From: Rhizophlyctis rosea
Taxonomy: Eukaryota > Chytridiomycota > Chytridiomycetes > Rhizophlyctidales > Rhizophlyctidaceae
Length of the DNA stretch: 64,000 nt
Reading direction: 5' to 3'
Assembly: GCA_027596075.1 (NCBI GenBank)
Contig: JADGJC010000036.1
Location: 62,001 to 126,000 of the forward strand
This document shows, piece after piece, positions 47,089-58,500 of the stretch. How positions within the stretch are numbered: position 1 is the first letter of the stretch; every line of letters begins with the position of its first letter. The notes under the pieces are model-generated. The model searched no databases, had not been told where the DNA came from, and saw nothing but the letters and a program-made list of their open reading frames with translations. The translations under genes and the position numbers were made by a program.

Positions 47089-49264
47089 TCACCGCGTAGT
47101 GATCTGTAAACCTCCTGCCTTCTTCTTCTTTGACGGATCAGTGGCACCAAACCCACCAAAGGTAGACGTGCTCGCCGCGGCTGGAAGTAAAACTTGTCAG
47201 TACAGCCGATACAGAACAATGATCCATCAGAATGGTTGCTCACCTGGTTGTCCAAACGTACTTGTCGTTCCAAACCCTCCAAACGTCGACCCACCAAACC
47301 CACTCGTCGCAGCCGGCGCCGAGGAAGTCACACCCGTTCCAAACCCACCCCCAAATCCGCCTCCTGTCGACGCCCCCAATGATTGCCCGAGGGCCGGTTG
47401 CCCTTGCTGCGGTGCGTTGACGCTTCTTTGCAACACCTTCGCCGCCATCTCCGCCATACTTCCTTGGTTGGTCTCTGCATCGGGTTACATTAGTATGCGC
47501 AGCTCAGTAACGGGTGACAGCACGACTACTCACGTGCCCTTCCCCAACCCCCCCTTCCATCATCATCACTCAGATATTTGCGCTTGTAGTCCGCGAACAG
47601 CTTCTTTTGCTCTTCGATGGCGTCGTGTACCCCCGCGATCCTGCCAGCTATGGCGAGGAATGACCGGTTCTGGTCTTTCATGATTTCTTGAAGGACTGTG
47701 TGCATACGTTAGCATCACCCGGAAAAGACATCAACAAACTGATTCCTGGCCCATACCTTCCGGCGAGTAGTGATGTTGCATGAACGTGTTTTGAATAGTC
47801 ATTTCCAATTCCTATATGATTCAAAGGAAACCGTTATTCCAAGTCCCACCAGGGGGAAATCGTGTGAAGCAACAGTGGACAAACCTCGATGTTTTCCCGA
47901 TACGTTTGCATTCTCTTTTCCAAATCTGATGCAACTTCCTCAAAGTACCTAGTATATGAAGATTAGCAATATGTCATCCAGCATTGAACAAGTGCGGGTG
48001 TAAAGACACTTACGTAGCATAGGCATCATAGTTGCTCGTCCGCTTCCCATTGCCCGCAGTCTTTATCCTCTCCACGAAGCGACCAGCATAATCACGATTC
48101 CGTTGTTCGCGCTGAACTTCGATCCGGAGTTGATCGATGAGGTATTCATCTCTTTTCAGCAGATTCGAGAGACCTTTGAGTTCCTGCAAGAGAAGTCAAT
48201 GAGTGGTCAATGGCGGCCAGGTGGGTTGCTCAAAGGGAAGAGACGAACCTGGTCAAGTTGTGTGGTATCTTTTGTGATATTTGTGGCGAATTTGGCAACG
48301 CTTTGGTCGTTTGCGATGGTGTCCGAGATTTGGATGGCTTGTCTTATCATTTCTCTGTTTGCGAAGACTGGGGTGAGATCACTATGCAATCGGTGACTTT
48401 GGTCGTCAAGACTTACTCCATTGTCGTGATCCCTTTCTGGAATTCTTGAGGAAGGTCGGAGAACTTTGTTTGCCATGTAACTGCCGCGCTGAATGACCGG
48501 AAGTGATGATGAGAAATTGTTATGTGAGAGAGCTCATCCTGATTACTTACACAGTAGTTGTGGTCCCAGCAGCTGGTGCTCCCGCCGTTCTAAAGGACTT
48601 CATGTCAGCGCCAGTCAAATCATGAGAATGAACACGCTCATACACCCACGTTCCAGCTCCACCCGCTCCAAAGCCAAATCCGCCTGGTGCCGTCGTCGCG
48701 GTAGTTGTTGGTGCCTGAGTCTGCGCCCCAAATAGTCCCGTCCCAGTTGTGGCCGGTGTGCTTCCGAATAGTCCGGTACCCGCTGCAGGTGCAGAGGTGG
48801 CGGGTGCTCCAAACAAGGATGGGGTCGCTGCGGCAGTTGTTGTTGCGGTGGGAGCTGCGCCGAAAAGGGTATTGGTAGGAGCCGCGCTGGCTGCAGGTGC
48901 TCCAAATGCTGGTGCGGATGCGGTTGTTGCGGTGGGAGCTGCGGGGAATGCAAACCCAGATGAAGCTGGTGCTCCAAAGGTGGATCCTGTTGCGGGTGCT
49001 GCGGTGCTTGCTGGAGCTCCGAAACTGAAACCTCCGGCTGCAGGAGCGGCCGGTTTGGTCGTTGTTGGGTTGCCAAAACTGAAGCCTCCTGCTGCTGGCG
49101 CTGTGAAAATCCTGTCAGTCAATCCGAAAAACAACTCAAGTGGAAACGAGCTCCTTACCAGCTGATGCTGCAGGCTGCTGGCCGAAACTGGGGAAGAAGC
49201 AGAAAATGGGTAAACAAGAAGAACGAAAGACAAACCGAAGGCAGCATACGCACCTCCCAAACAT
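47089..49264 (-). CDS. NUP49: FG nucleoporin of the Nup49/Nup58 type
   Basis: Twelve exons (49264-49254, 49187-49159, 49100-48650, 48589-48551, 48488-48417, 48354-48249, 48183-48014, 47948-47885, 47811-47757, 47695-47534, 47474-47244, 47180-47089) give 493 residues. The first exon codes only MFG and part of a fourth codon. The N-terminal 200 residues are FG repeats (GGFSFG, SLFGAP, GLFGST, GFGFGAGG) in an Ala/Thr/Pro background. The middle is a long coiled coil: MIRQAIQISDTIANDQSVAK, YFEEVASDLEKRMQTYRENIE, SFLAIAGRIAGVHDAIEEQK, FADYKRKYLSDD. It is followed by a second FG-rich tail. This matches the Nup58/p45 (yeast Nup49) member of the Nsp1-Nup57-Nup49 central-channel complex, which forms the permeability barrier of the nuclear pore. 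The C-terminal FG tail after the coil is like metazoan Nup58. Confidence 0.88.
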
Positions 49265-49588
49265 TGCCTTTACGTGTAAGTACCGTATAGATACGTCCGT
49301 GTCGGTGAACTGCTCTCAAGGAATGAAATTGTCGCGATCGCGATCTTTGGTGGGAAATTCGGGAAGAACTGTCTGAAGACTTGGAATGACAACAGCGCAG
49401 CGCAGCTCCCAGACCCAAATTTGGTGGCTTGGATGTATTGGAGGCACAGCTCAACCAGACATGCCATGCCGCACAAGCCACAGCCCCCAAGTGAGTCAAA
49501 TCTGGGAGCTGATCTGGCGTTTATTCTTCCCCAGATCTTCCCACACCCTTCTACTTCTGCAGGTTCTCGACGTGACAATATATCAAAG

Positions 49589-50359
49589 ATGAACGTCACT
49601 TTCTTCAAACTATCAGCTCCATCCGCCTCACGGCGAGTCTCCCTCGCCGGAACCCACACTGCAACCCGCACCTTCCTCACCCCCCTCACCCGCCTGGCCC
49701 TCGTCCGCCCCTACAGCTCCGCCCCATCCCCAGCAGACGAAGGTAAACTCATCCCACACTCCCCCTTCCCACCCAAACCTAACATCCCACCCAAACCAGC
49801 CCTCAAATCCCGCCTAAAAATCGACCTGAAAACCTCAATGCAACAAAAAGACAAAGCCCGCACAACAGTCATAAAGTCCGTCCTCGCCGACATCCTCAAC
49901 GCCGAAAAATCCGCAGCAGCACCCGTACCTTCAATCTCAACGCTCATTCAACGCTCTTTGAAGAAGAGACGAGACGCTATTCAGCAGTATAGGGATGGTG
50001 GACGGGAGGATTTGGCGGAGAAGGAGGAGGGGGAGGTGGCGATTTTGGAGGGTAGGTTGGCGAGTGTCTGGTGGGAGTTTGTGGATTGGTGTCCTTTTTT
50101 TCCACCGCGACGCATGGATCCATGTTCACCTTGCTCACTTGGTGTCGTTGCCCCGAAACCAGGCTACTTGCCAAAGCAACTATCAGATGAGGAAATCGCA
50201 ACCATCGTAAAAGGAATAGCAGAGAAAATCGGAGCCAAGTCCGTAAAGGACTTAGGTAAAGTCATGAAAGAAGTCGGCGGGCAAGTGGACGACTCGGTTG
50301 CACCAAAGAAAGTCGTTTCGGAAGTAGCAAAACGCGTACTGCAAGAGTTGTTTGCTTAA
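49589..50359 (+). CDS. AIM41: Mitochondrial GatB/YqeY-domain protein (AIM41 family)
   Basis: Exons 49589-50051 and 50163-50359 give 219 residues. The first 50 residues are Arg/Ser/Ala-rich with no acids (SASRRVSLAGTHTATRTFLT), a typical mitochondrial presequence. The YqeY domain follows: LKSRLKIDLKTSMQQKDKAR, TVIKSVLADI, IQRSLKKRRDAIQQYRDGGR, EKEEGEVAILEG, YLPKQLSDEEI, and the C-terminal helical part VKDLGKVMKEVGGQVD and VVSEVAKRVL. This is the family related to the tail domain of GatB/GatE amidotransferases. Its yeast member Aim41 affects mitochondrial inheritance; the biochemical role is not settled. The start lies in a divergent arrangement with the nucleoporin gene, about 325 nt away. Confidence 0.88.
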   Translation: MNVTFFKLSAPSASRRVSLAGTHTATRTFLTPLTRLALVRPYSSAPSPADEGKLIPHSPFPPKPNIPPKPALKSRLKIDLKTSMQQKDKARTTVIKSVLADILNAEKSAAAPVPSISTLIQRSLKKRRDAIQQYRDGGREDLAEKEEGEVAILEGRLASVWWEFVDWCPFFPPRRMDPCSPCSLGVVAPKPGYLPKQLSDEEIATIVKGIAEKIGAKSVKDLGKVMKEVGGQVDDSVAPKKVVSEVAKRVLQELFA

Positions 50360-50642
50360 AACGAGGGACAAACGTCAACCACTTTGACGGGTTGGATACC
50401 ATCGTACCAGCCTTCCGGAACATTCAATGCGTTGTAAATAAGACACAAGATGAGAAGATTTCTGATTTGGTAACGATACGTATTATGTACAGAGGAGAGG
50501 TGGATATGCGTTGACTTCGTAAACACGGCATTATTTGCTTTCACCCGGTCCGTGCTCATGCCCGATCTTCTTGAAATCACTGTTGTGACGAATATGCGTG
50601 GGTAATCGAGTCACACTCATTGCCTTTCCCACCACATTCAGC

Positions 50643-52044
50643 CTACCTCATCTTCGTAGTCTCCACAGGTGTCCCATAAAGAATGATCTGCTTCACAACA
50701 GTGGTCTCTGCATCGCCCTGGTTGTTCTCAATGAAGATCTGCATTCCCATGGTCAGAAAAGTGTCCACACCCTGCCCGTCCCAACGCGCATGCGTCCTAC
50801 CGTGAGGCTATGCACACTTTGGTACTTGACAAAGCGGAGCGGAGTAATGGCATTCTGCTCGTAGTCCTTCACACTCAGTTCGATCGTGTCCAAGGCCTCG
50901 ACCGAGTCGGCTTCATCGAATGACAGGGTGTGTGGACGGTTGACGTAGGTGCGGATGGTTTTCGGGGCTTGGGCTTCGTCTGGCGACAATCATGAGTCTC
51001 AGTCAATATGGAGCTAGGTGACGGGTAACATACCGTTGCCGGCAACAATCTTAATGGAGTGCAACTTGACAGCTTGATTGAAAGGGATGGAGCTATTGTG
51101 GTAATCAGTACTCTGCATCGATAACTCGGGGGGCAATGGTCAAGCAGAAATCACTCACATGATCAATTGCTCGTCAACATCGCTCTCCAGCACTTTGCCG
51201 TCAGCAGTGAATGCGTTACGCGCAGCCCCTTGGTCTTTCTCGTTCAAGCACTCCAACTGGTTGAGGGTGATGAACTCCGTAAGGTCGCTCTATTGTGGTC
51301 TGTCAGTTACGTGATCGCCATCTAATCTGACATTTGAGAACAATGCTTACATGACCCGACAAACCAGCGAAACTGCTGGACTCGTCTGCGGGGCCTTGAT
51401 GTTGCTGTGGGAATGCATCAGTCTTCTAGACTCGAAAGCAAATGGATAGGATTGAATGATTACCTTCACTAGTTGCTCCAGCCCTGCCTTGTTAGCGCCC
51501 TTGATTTCTCCGATCTTGGTTCCAGCCTTGAAGAACTGTGCAACCATTGGTCATCAGATCATGTTACACGCATCAACGAATCTGCAAGGCCATACCTGGA
51601 AAGTGGGCATGGCGGTAACTCCAGCGGACTGAGCAACTTCCTGCAACCTATCCACATCAACTTGCGCGAAAGTTACGTGCCTATATATACCGTCCTCTAT
51701 CAGTACTGTTTTGGAGCTTATGTGGGTTTCCAGTCCCCTACCGGTATCGGGTGCTCAGTTCGGCATAGACTGCACACAAGTCGAGTAAATATACGAATTT
51801 CAAAGCCTGCCAATGCATCAGCTACCAAACATATGAACGAACCTGGCTTGATAGCTTGACACGGTCCACACCAAGTCGCCGTGAAATCGACCACGATCTA
51901 CGAAGCGCGTCAGACGGATACCGCGTGACACGACATATGAGTTTGAGCGGAAAAGCTAGAATCACACACCAGCTTCTTCGGGTCGGCCGATGAGAGAAGA
52001 GTTTGGTACTCCTGCTGTGTGGTGATAGTTTTGACGAGAGACAT
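50643..52044 (-). CDS. TXNL1: Thioredoxin-like protein with PITH domain (TXNL1 family)
   Basis: Ten exons (52044-51970, 51897-51843, 51769-51742, 51680-51596, 51535-51464, 51404-51351, 51289-51159, 51092-51034, 50979-50801, 50738-50643) give 277 residues. The N-terminal half is a thioredoxin fold with intact active site FTATWCGPCQAI, the VDVDRLQEVAQ helix and cis-Pro segment GVTAMPTFQFFKAG. A linker (QGPADESSSFAGLSGH) leads to a PITH domain (NQAVKLHSIKIVAGN, PKTIRTYVNRPHTLSFDEA, VKYQSVHSLTIFIENNQGD, ILYGTPVE). In the family the PITH domain docks to the 26S proteasome lid (Rpn11) and the thioredoxin part reduces nearby substrates. It acts in the cytosol or nucleus, with no targeting signal. 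It shares a 294-nt divergent promoter with NFU1. Confidence 0.93.
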
Positions 52045-52338
52045 GGTTGGTTGGTGAGGTGTGGGAAGATGAGGATGAAGGCAAGGATGGCAAGATGGAG
52101 AAGGGGTCATGACGCTTGTGGGCCAGGCGTGGCTCCATGTGGCTGACCTCCGTGTGTGGCTTGTGCAAAGCCATTTGGGATTTCCAAACACACATCTCAA
52201 TTTGTAAACTTATCCATTCCTCCTCCACCTCCTCCTGGCATTCCATCGCCATTCAACGTTTGGTATCCCCTTCAAGTTTTCGACACGCGAACCGCTTGAA
52301 CTTCTTGTTCACCTTTTACCTCATATTTTGACTCTGCG

Positions 52339-53320
52339 ATGTCAGCACGTCTGTCGAGTGCGCATCGTTTGGCGAGCGTAGCGCGGACTTCGCTCGTCTC
52401 CGCACATACGAGGCATAGTCGAACATATGCATCAGCTTTTAGGCCAGCCGCTGCCGTAAGACCAGGAACTCGCGCAGCACCCCTTCTTCCTACCGTCAGC
52501 GCTGCAACCAGCACTCTGCAAAGTACGTTTCCAACCAACATACCCTGTGATGACCTGGCTGATACTAATCCCCTCCCCTTACAGAACGAACAATGTTCAT
52601 CCAAACCGAACAAACCCCCAACACCGACTCCCTAAAATTCAAACCCGGCGTCCCCGTCCTCCCAACCTCAACCGCCGAATTCCTCACAGCCCGCGACTCC
52701 CTCTCCTCCCCCCTCGCCGCCGCCCTCTTCCGCATCGACGGCGTCCAATCCGTCTTCTTCGGCCCCGACTTCATAACCGTCACAAAAGAACCCGAACACG
52801 CCTGGCAAATCATGAAACCAGACATTTATGCCTCGATAATGGACCACTTTGCCTCCGGTCAACCCATCATGCGCGAAGACGGTGGGGAAGAGCTGAGGAG
52901 GAATGATACGGAGATTTTGCCAGAGGATTCGGATACTGTGATTATGATCAAGGAGTTGTTGGATACGAGGATTCGGCCGACGATTCAGGAGGATGGTGGG
53001 GATATTGAGTATAAGGGGTTTGAGAATGGGATTGTGAAGTTGAAGTTGAAGGGGAGTTGTCGGACGTGTGATTCTAGTGTTGTGACGTTGAAGAATGGGA
53101 TTGAGAATATGTTGATGGTGCGTATTGGATGCGTTTTGGAATTTTCCGTGCATGTGCGTGTTGTTTGCTCTTTGCTTACTCGCAATTTCTCTTCCTTCAG
53201 CACTACGTACCGGAAGTGGAGGGAGTTGAACAGGTCCTGGATGAGGTGGAGGCCATTGCACAAGAGGAGTTCAAGAAGTTCGAGCGGTCGCTTGAGCAGC
53301 ACCAACTGGGCGGTTCGTAA
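52339..53320 (+). CDS. NFU1: Mitochondrial iron-sulfur scaffold NFU1
   Basis: Exons 52339-52522, 52585-53117 and 53201-53320 give 278 residues. The start [20 protein letters not shown] opens an Arg/Ser/Ala presequence. The Nfu N domain follows ([39 protein letters not shown]), then the NifU-like C-terminal domain ([20 protein letters not shown] and [20 protein letters not shown]) with the CxxC cluster ligands. Nfu1 receives or stores a 4Fe-4S cluster and delivers it to lipoyl synthase, aconitase and respiratory-complex subunits in the matrix. Length and layout are normal. It is divergent from the thioredoxin-PITH gene. Confidence 0.95.
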
Positions 53321-53517
53321 ACCAGTACATGTTCTCACGTTACTTCCATATCATTAGACAAATCCCCATGAAAATATATGTAAATACACATTGTGGACAC
53401 GTCAAAAATGCTTTTTTTGAACAATAGCGCGTGAGACTTCCAATGTGCCGCACGGAAGATTCGTCCATACCCAAGTGTCCATTATCATTCTAAGTGATGC
53501 ACCTATAGGTGTCTCCC

Positions 53518-54880
53518 TTACCAATCCTTCTCCTCCAATTTCAATTCTGGAATCCCAAGCTCCTCCCTCAACCGCCTCTCATCCACCTTCATCTCCTCCT
53601 CGGTACTAAACGCCTCCTCAGCCAGGATGAGCCGCACACCCTCCAACCGCCCGTGCCGCTGCAACGCCGCCTTCACCTGATTGTAATCCCACTCTGCCAA
53701 GACAAGAGTCAGCGACTTGAATTGCGGGCTGGGGATGGCTTTGATGAGGTTGCATGCCGCTAGGAGAGGCATGATTGATGTAAATTGATTCTAGACTGTG
53801 CATATCTGAGAAGGGACGGAGTAAGGGCGCCGTATCTACCATCCCAAACTCTTCGTCCATCTCGTTGTCAATGGAGAGCTTGGTGATGGAAGGGCAGGCG
53901 GTGGAGGGTAGAGTTGATAGTACCGGTGCCCTATTTTCCCCCATCCATGACACGGATTTGAGTGTGGGCTGAGTGAGGGTGTGGAAGCTGTAGCTGAAGG
54001 TTGGATCGGCGATACTGATGTGTTCCAGTTTTGGCGTGCTTGTTGCAAAGTTGGATATGTCTTTAGGCGTGTAGAGAGCTAATCGTTTCAGGGATTTGAA
54101 TTCCAGACTGGGAGGGAGGACTATCATTGGTTCGGGATCTTCTTCATAATAGACTTCCAGTCGGAGGTCGGTGATTGGGGCATGTTGGAGTTGCTGAAGG
54201 AATCGGAGGAAGGCGGTGACCGGGGAAGGGTGAGTGAGACCCAAATTGACGGACCTGAGTCGCAAAGACTGATTGTGGACGCCCGGATGAAAGCGTCAAA
54301 AGTGGGATTCGGATCAGCGTCTTCACGGCATCGGACACTCAGATGCTGCAAGTTGGAAAGATTGATAACGGCTAATGGAGTCGAGGATGGCAGTATGAGA
54401 TTCAAAGTACGGATGGAGGCTCGACATTAATGGTCCGCCAGAAAGAGTGCGTATCCCCGTTCAAATAGAGCTGTGTCTTCCCGTTGTACTTTGCCGCTGG
54501 GAGTGTACTGAAGGATGTCAAGACAATTCCCTTCTCGCAGCTGAAACGCTGTCACGCGAAATGCTTTGCACACCTGCCCCACAATAATGCAGATCAGTCA
54601 GTTGATCATCTACTAGGAGTTATCCCCACCAAACATGACTTCCCACACTTACCTGTGCTAGATGTAACTCGTATGGAAGTCCCGCCACGTAAAATTCGTT
54701 GGAGTCTCTCCGTCGTTGGCTACGCGCCCGGAAGCTGGCTTCAACTGGGGCTCTAAACACCTGGCCGTTCCGTGGTTGTATGTGTTCCAAAATTTGGAGG
54801 AAAATGTGGTCTGGCAAAGAGGTAAGACGATCTCTGCCAGCCGCACTTGCCGGTGTGTCAGATGCTTGTGACTCCGACAT
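53518..54880 (-). pseudogene. F-box/leucine-rich-repeat protein gene with a stop and frameshifts
   Basis: From ATG at 54880 the first exon codes MSESQASDTPASAAGRD followed by an F-box (LTSLPDHIFLQILEHIQP). A second exon continues VCKAFRVTAFQLREGNCLD up to ALFLADH, then hits TAA at 54429-54427. The same frame resumes as SIRTLNLILPSSTPLAVIN. Near 54270 the LRR-like reading shifts frame (to RLRSVNLGLTHPSPV, then SLKRLALYTPKDISNF and LEHISIADPTF). Near 53780 it shifts again to MPLLAACNLIKAIPSPQFK, ending at TAA 53518-53520. F-box proteins recruit substrates to SCF ubiquitin ligases. Three disruptions in one locus point to a pseudogene or a poorly assembled stretch; the only intron that would fix the last shift is 37 nt, shorter than any other here. 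Confidence 0.65.
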
Positions 54881-55502
54881 CAAGGCCAGAGAAACGTGGA
54901 GGGATGTTGCAGGTGGCAAAGTGATGAGAGAGATGTGCAAGACTACCGGGATCAGAGGTGCAGCGCGGGCAACGGCTTGTAAGTATCTTGTGAATTCAGT
55001 AGACTTCCAAAGTTCACAGGCAGGGTCAGCGATGCGTCTATGGATATGATAGCAAATGATAGACGAGCGGAATACCCTTACAGTCTCCGCGGTTTTGCTC
55101 CACTTGGTGGAAAGTTTGATGGAAAGGGGGAAATGGCGAAACGCGTCCGCAAAAGGGAGGGACAGGCGGGGAGATGTGGCGCAAAACTATTACCTAACTT
55201 CATACGTAATGCAATGTTCCCCACCTTCCACCCTTCCTTACAATCAGTTGCAATCGTGATCTGTGGTCATCAGTTACATGTCGCAGAATAAATTTGCTTC
55301 TTCAAACTATATACAAGGACATCTATCAAACAACTATCATACACTGCACTACTCTCCAATCCTACAGTATTTTCACACCTATCGATTTCCTAACCTACGC
55401 ATATGCTTGGATAGCATGGGAATTGATCACCGAATGCCCACTAAAAGTGCCCATCACGTCAGCAATCAGAAAAACAGATGAGAAGTCCAAATGTCATCAC
55501 AC
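54881..55502. other. Intergenic region, no supported gene
   Basis: 5' flank of the F-box pseudogene and 3' flank of RAD50. Nothing further is recognised. Confidence 0.4.
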
Positions 55503-58500
55503 TCACTCCTCATCCTTCGACACCCTCCAATAATAATCGCAAAACTCGCTCTTCCCCAACAACTGCATAAACTCCTCGTCGTGCGTGATGATAATCAACT
55601 GAAAATTACTTTGCTGTCTTCGCAGTTTGATGATACTGTCACCAAAGCAGGATCAGCAAAAAGTGGCACTCAGAAATCATAACAGAACTTACTTCGCCAA
55701 ACTATCCGCCAAACTCTCAATGTTATCCCTATCCAGGTTCGTCGTCGGCTCATCCAGCGCCAAAATGCCACAATTGATGCAGAACGTTTCCGCCAACGCC
55801 AACCGGATGATCAAACTCGTAAGGACTTTTTGACCGGCGCTGCATCGCCCACGCATATCGAGAGCTGTTTCGCCTTTGACCATCACGACCTGTGATCACA
55901 AGTGTCGATGAATATAACCTCATAGCTAACTCAGTGCCAAAGTTCCATACCCTGTAGTTGTAAGACCGGTTACCCTTCACGCCTTCCGTATCAGATCGAA
56001 TTTCGATCGTGTCAATATCTGCCAATGAAACACATGCTCAATAAGATTGCGTGAAAGAGAAATAGCAGGACAGGAACAAAGCTACTGACCAGATCCCTGA
56101 TAAGTGTTGATCCACAGCTCTCGAATGATCTTGTTTATGTCCTCCATCTTCCTACTGTGGAACGCCATGACCGCGCTAATTTGAATCTCATCAGTAACTT
56201 GCTCAGCATTTTCGCGTTACACCCGGATGTACCTGTCAAGCGCCTTCACATATTTTTCCATATCGCCGTTTGCCAGCTCGTCCGTCTGTTGAATGTTCTC
56301 GTCAATGTAGGTCCTCCAGTAAGCTCGATAAAGATGTTCAAACCTTCAACATATTGTGATAGTCGCGATATTTCTCTTCGATATCTTTGTAATCCGTTCT
56401 CAATTCCCGGTCCATGGTTTTTGCTTGTTGCTGCATTTGTTTGAGTTCGCCCACCAATCCCGCCCTCTGTGTTTGATGGATCAGTATATTGTCATGCAGT
56501 AAGCTTTTCCTCCATCCCCTACCTCTTCCATCAGCTTCCCTTGCTTCCCCTTAGCCCTCTCCAATTCCCGAGTCAAATTGCCGGCATTGAACCTCCGCAC
56601 ATCGTCCCGTAATAAGTCAATCGTAGCTGAAAGCTCCTCGCTCCGTCTCTTCAATTTACGATATCTCAAATTATCGTTGATCTGCCTCTTGATTCCTTCC
56701 GTATTTGAGATCTGTTCCTTGAATTCATCCACTTTCTTCGCCAAATTTTCGATCTCTTGTTTATGAGCAGCTATCCGACCTTCGAGGCTTTCAATCGTTG
56801 ACTCGCATTTGCGATATTGTTCTTCCTTCTTTTCTCGGATGTATCTAGAGGTGGTGTAAATGATAAAATCGTTCAATCGTTGTCATCAAAGCATTACCTG
56901 TCGATTTCCTTCTCAATGCTTTCCAATTGCACCAACGATTCTCGATAGTAATCCACATCCTTCGCATACCCACTTTCTTCAGCCGCTACCTTGCTGCGAT
57001 GCGTCTCAAGGTTCTGATCAACCTCCCTCAGCTGCGGCTGCAGCTCATTCAGCTGGCGATCAGCATCCTGGAATATCACCCAGCATGAGTATAAAATACA
57101 TCGTAATTAAACAATGCAATGTCACCTCAATAGCTTGCTGAAGGTCTCGGACTTCAACATTCAACTCAGCCATCGATTTTTGGAGCTGTTCCTTCTCCTG
57201 GAACTTCATCTCGAGTTGCTGCAACGAACGCTTATGATCCTGAATGCGGTTCTGACGCGTTTGTAGGTCCTTTTGGCGGTTAAACTTCTCATTACTCTGG
57301 CGATCCAGATCTCGACGAATCGTGACGCTGGGAATAATACGTCAAATGGCAATTTACAGACTTTCACTATGTGACTAACTACATACCAGCTCTGTTGGAG
57401 TTTTTCAACTTCCTCTTGCGCTTCATCAAGAGTCTTTGTCGTCCCACTGATTGACAGATCGGCGCTGAGCATCTCTACATCTTGTGTTGCTTGATCTAGC
57501 TCTTTTTGATATCGTACAATATCGCCGGCATGTTGACGTAGCATCTGCGCATTTTGAAGTTCAAGGCGATCCATTGCCAGTTCTGACGTGATCTGCAGGA
57601 GTTGATGTCAGTTCAACTATAAGAGATATCTCAAAGCGTGTAAAGCGTGGGCCTACGTCTTCAATGTCAGACAAGATGACGGATTTATTTCCATCATACT
57701 CCTCAATCCTCGACTGCAGTTCTGGAATCTCCACCGTTTGCAGACGTTCCACATCATCATTGACAGAGTGGAGTTCTCGCAACTGCGCCCTTCTCGTTTC
57801 AGCTTCAGCAATTGCCGTCTCCGCCTTGCTTATAGCATCTGGAACTTTAGCCAGGATTCCTTCAAGCTGTACATGATGTAATCAGGTCGCACGCTGGAAT
57901 CACAGAAAGATCGATCCGCTAGCGTACCTTTCGGAGAAATTTTTCTCCCTCATTTTCTTCATCAAAATTCCGCTCACACAGGGGGCAGCATTGTCCCTCA
58001 TTTGACTTCTTGATGAATCTTGAGTACATCGACGAAGCACTCTTCATGGCTGACAGTGTGCTGCATATGATTTGTTGGGCAATGCTTCTTCCGCTCCAGT
58101 GACTTGCGAGTGCACTTACTCTCGATGTTCGTCGACTTCTTCCTCGACATTCTCTCGTGCAATGGAGTATTCTTGATCGCCAGCAACATCTCGAATACGA
58201 CGAGCCTTGACTAAAATGCCTTTAGCATCCAGGTACTGCTGCATTGGGTCAATCATGTCTCACCATTCAATTCGCGCGTCTTTTGGTCCAAGTTTGATCG
58301 AGCAAGTGCCAGTTTCGTATCCACGGATGAAAGCTCACGATTTCTTTTTTCTAACCGTTCTTCGCAATTTTTGACAGCTCGCTCTTTCTCGCTGGTGTCG
58401 CTCAGTCAATATTAAAATCGGACAAACTTTTACTCAAACACATACCGCAAATAGACGTCTGCTTTACGTTCCATGTCCCGTGTGGGCGGCATGTGCCCTA

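Noticed and set aside
48749..49165. Ala/Gly/Val-rich plus-strand frame
   Set aside because: Antisense of the FG-repeat exon of the nucleoporin.
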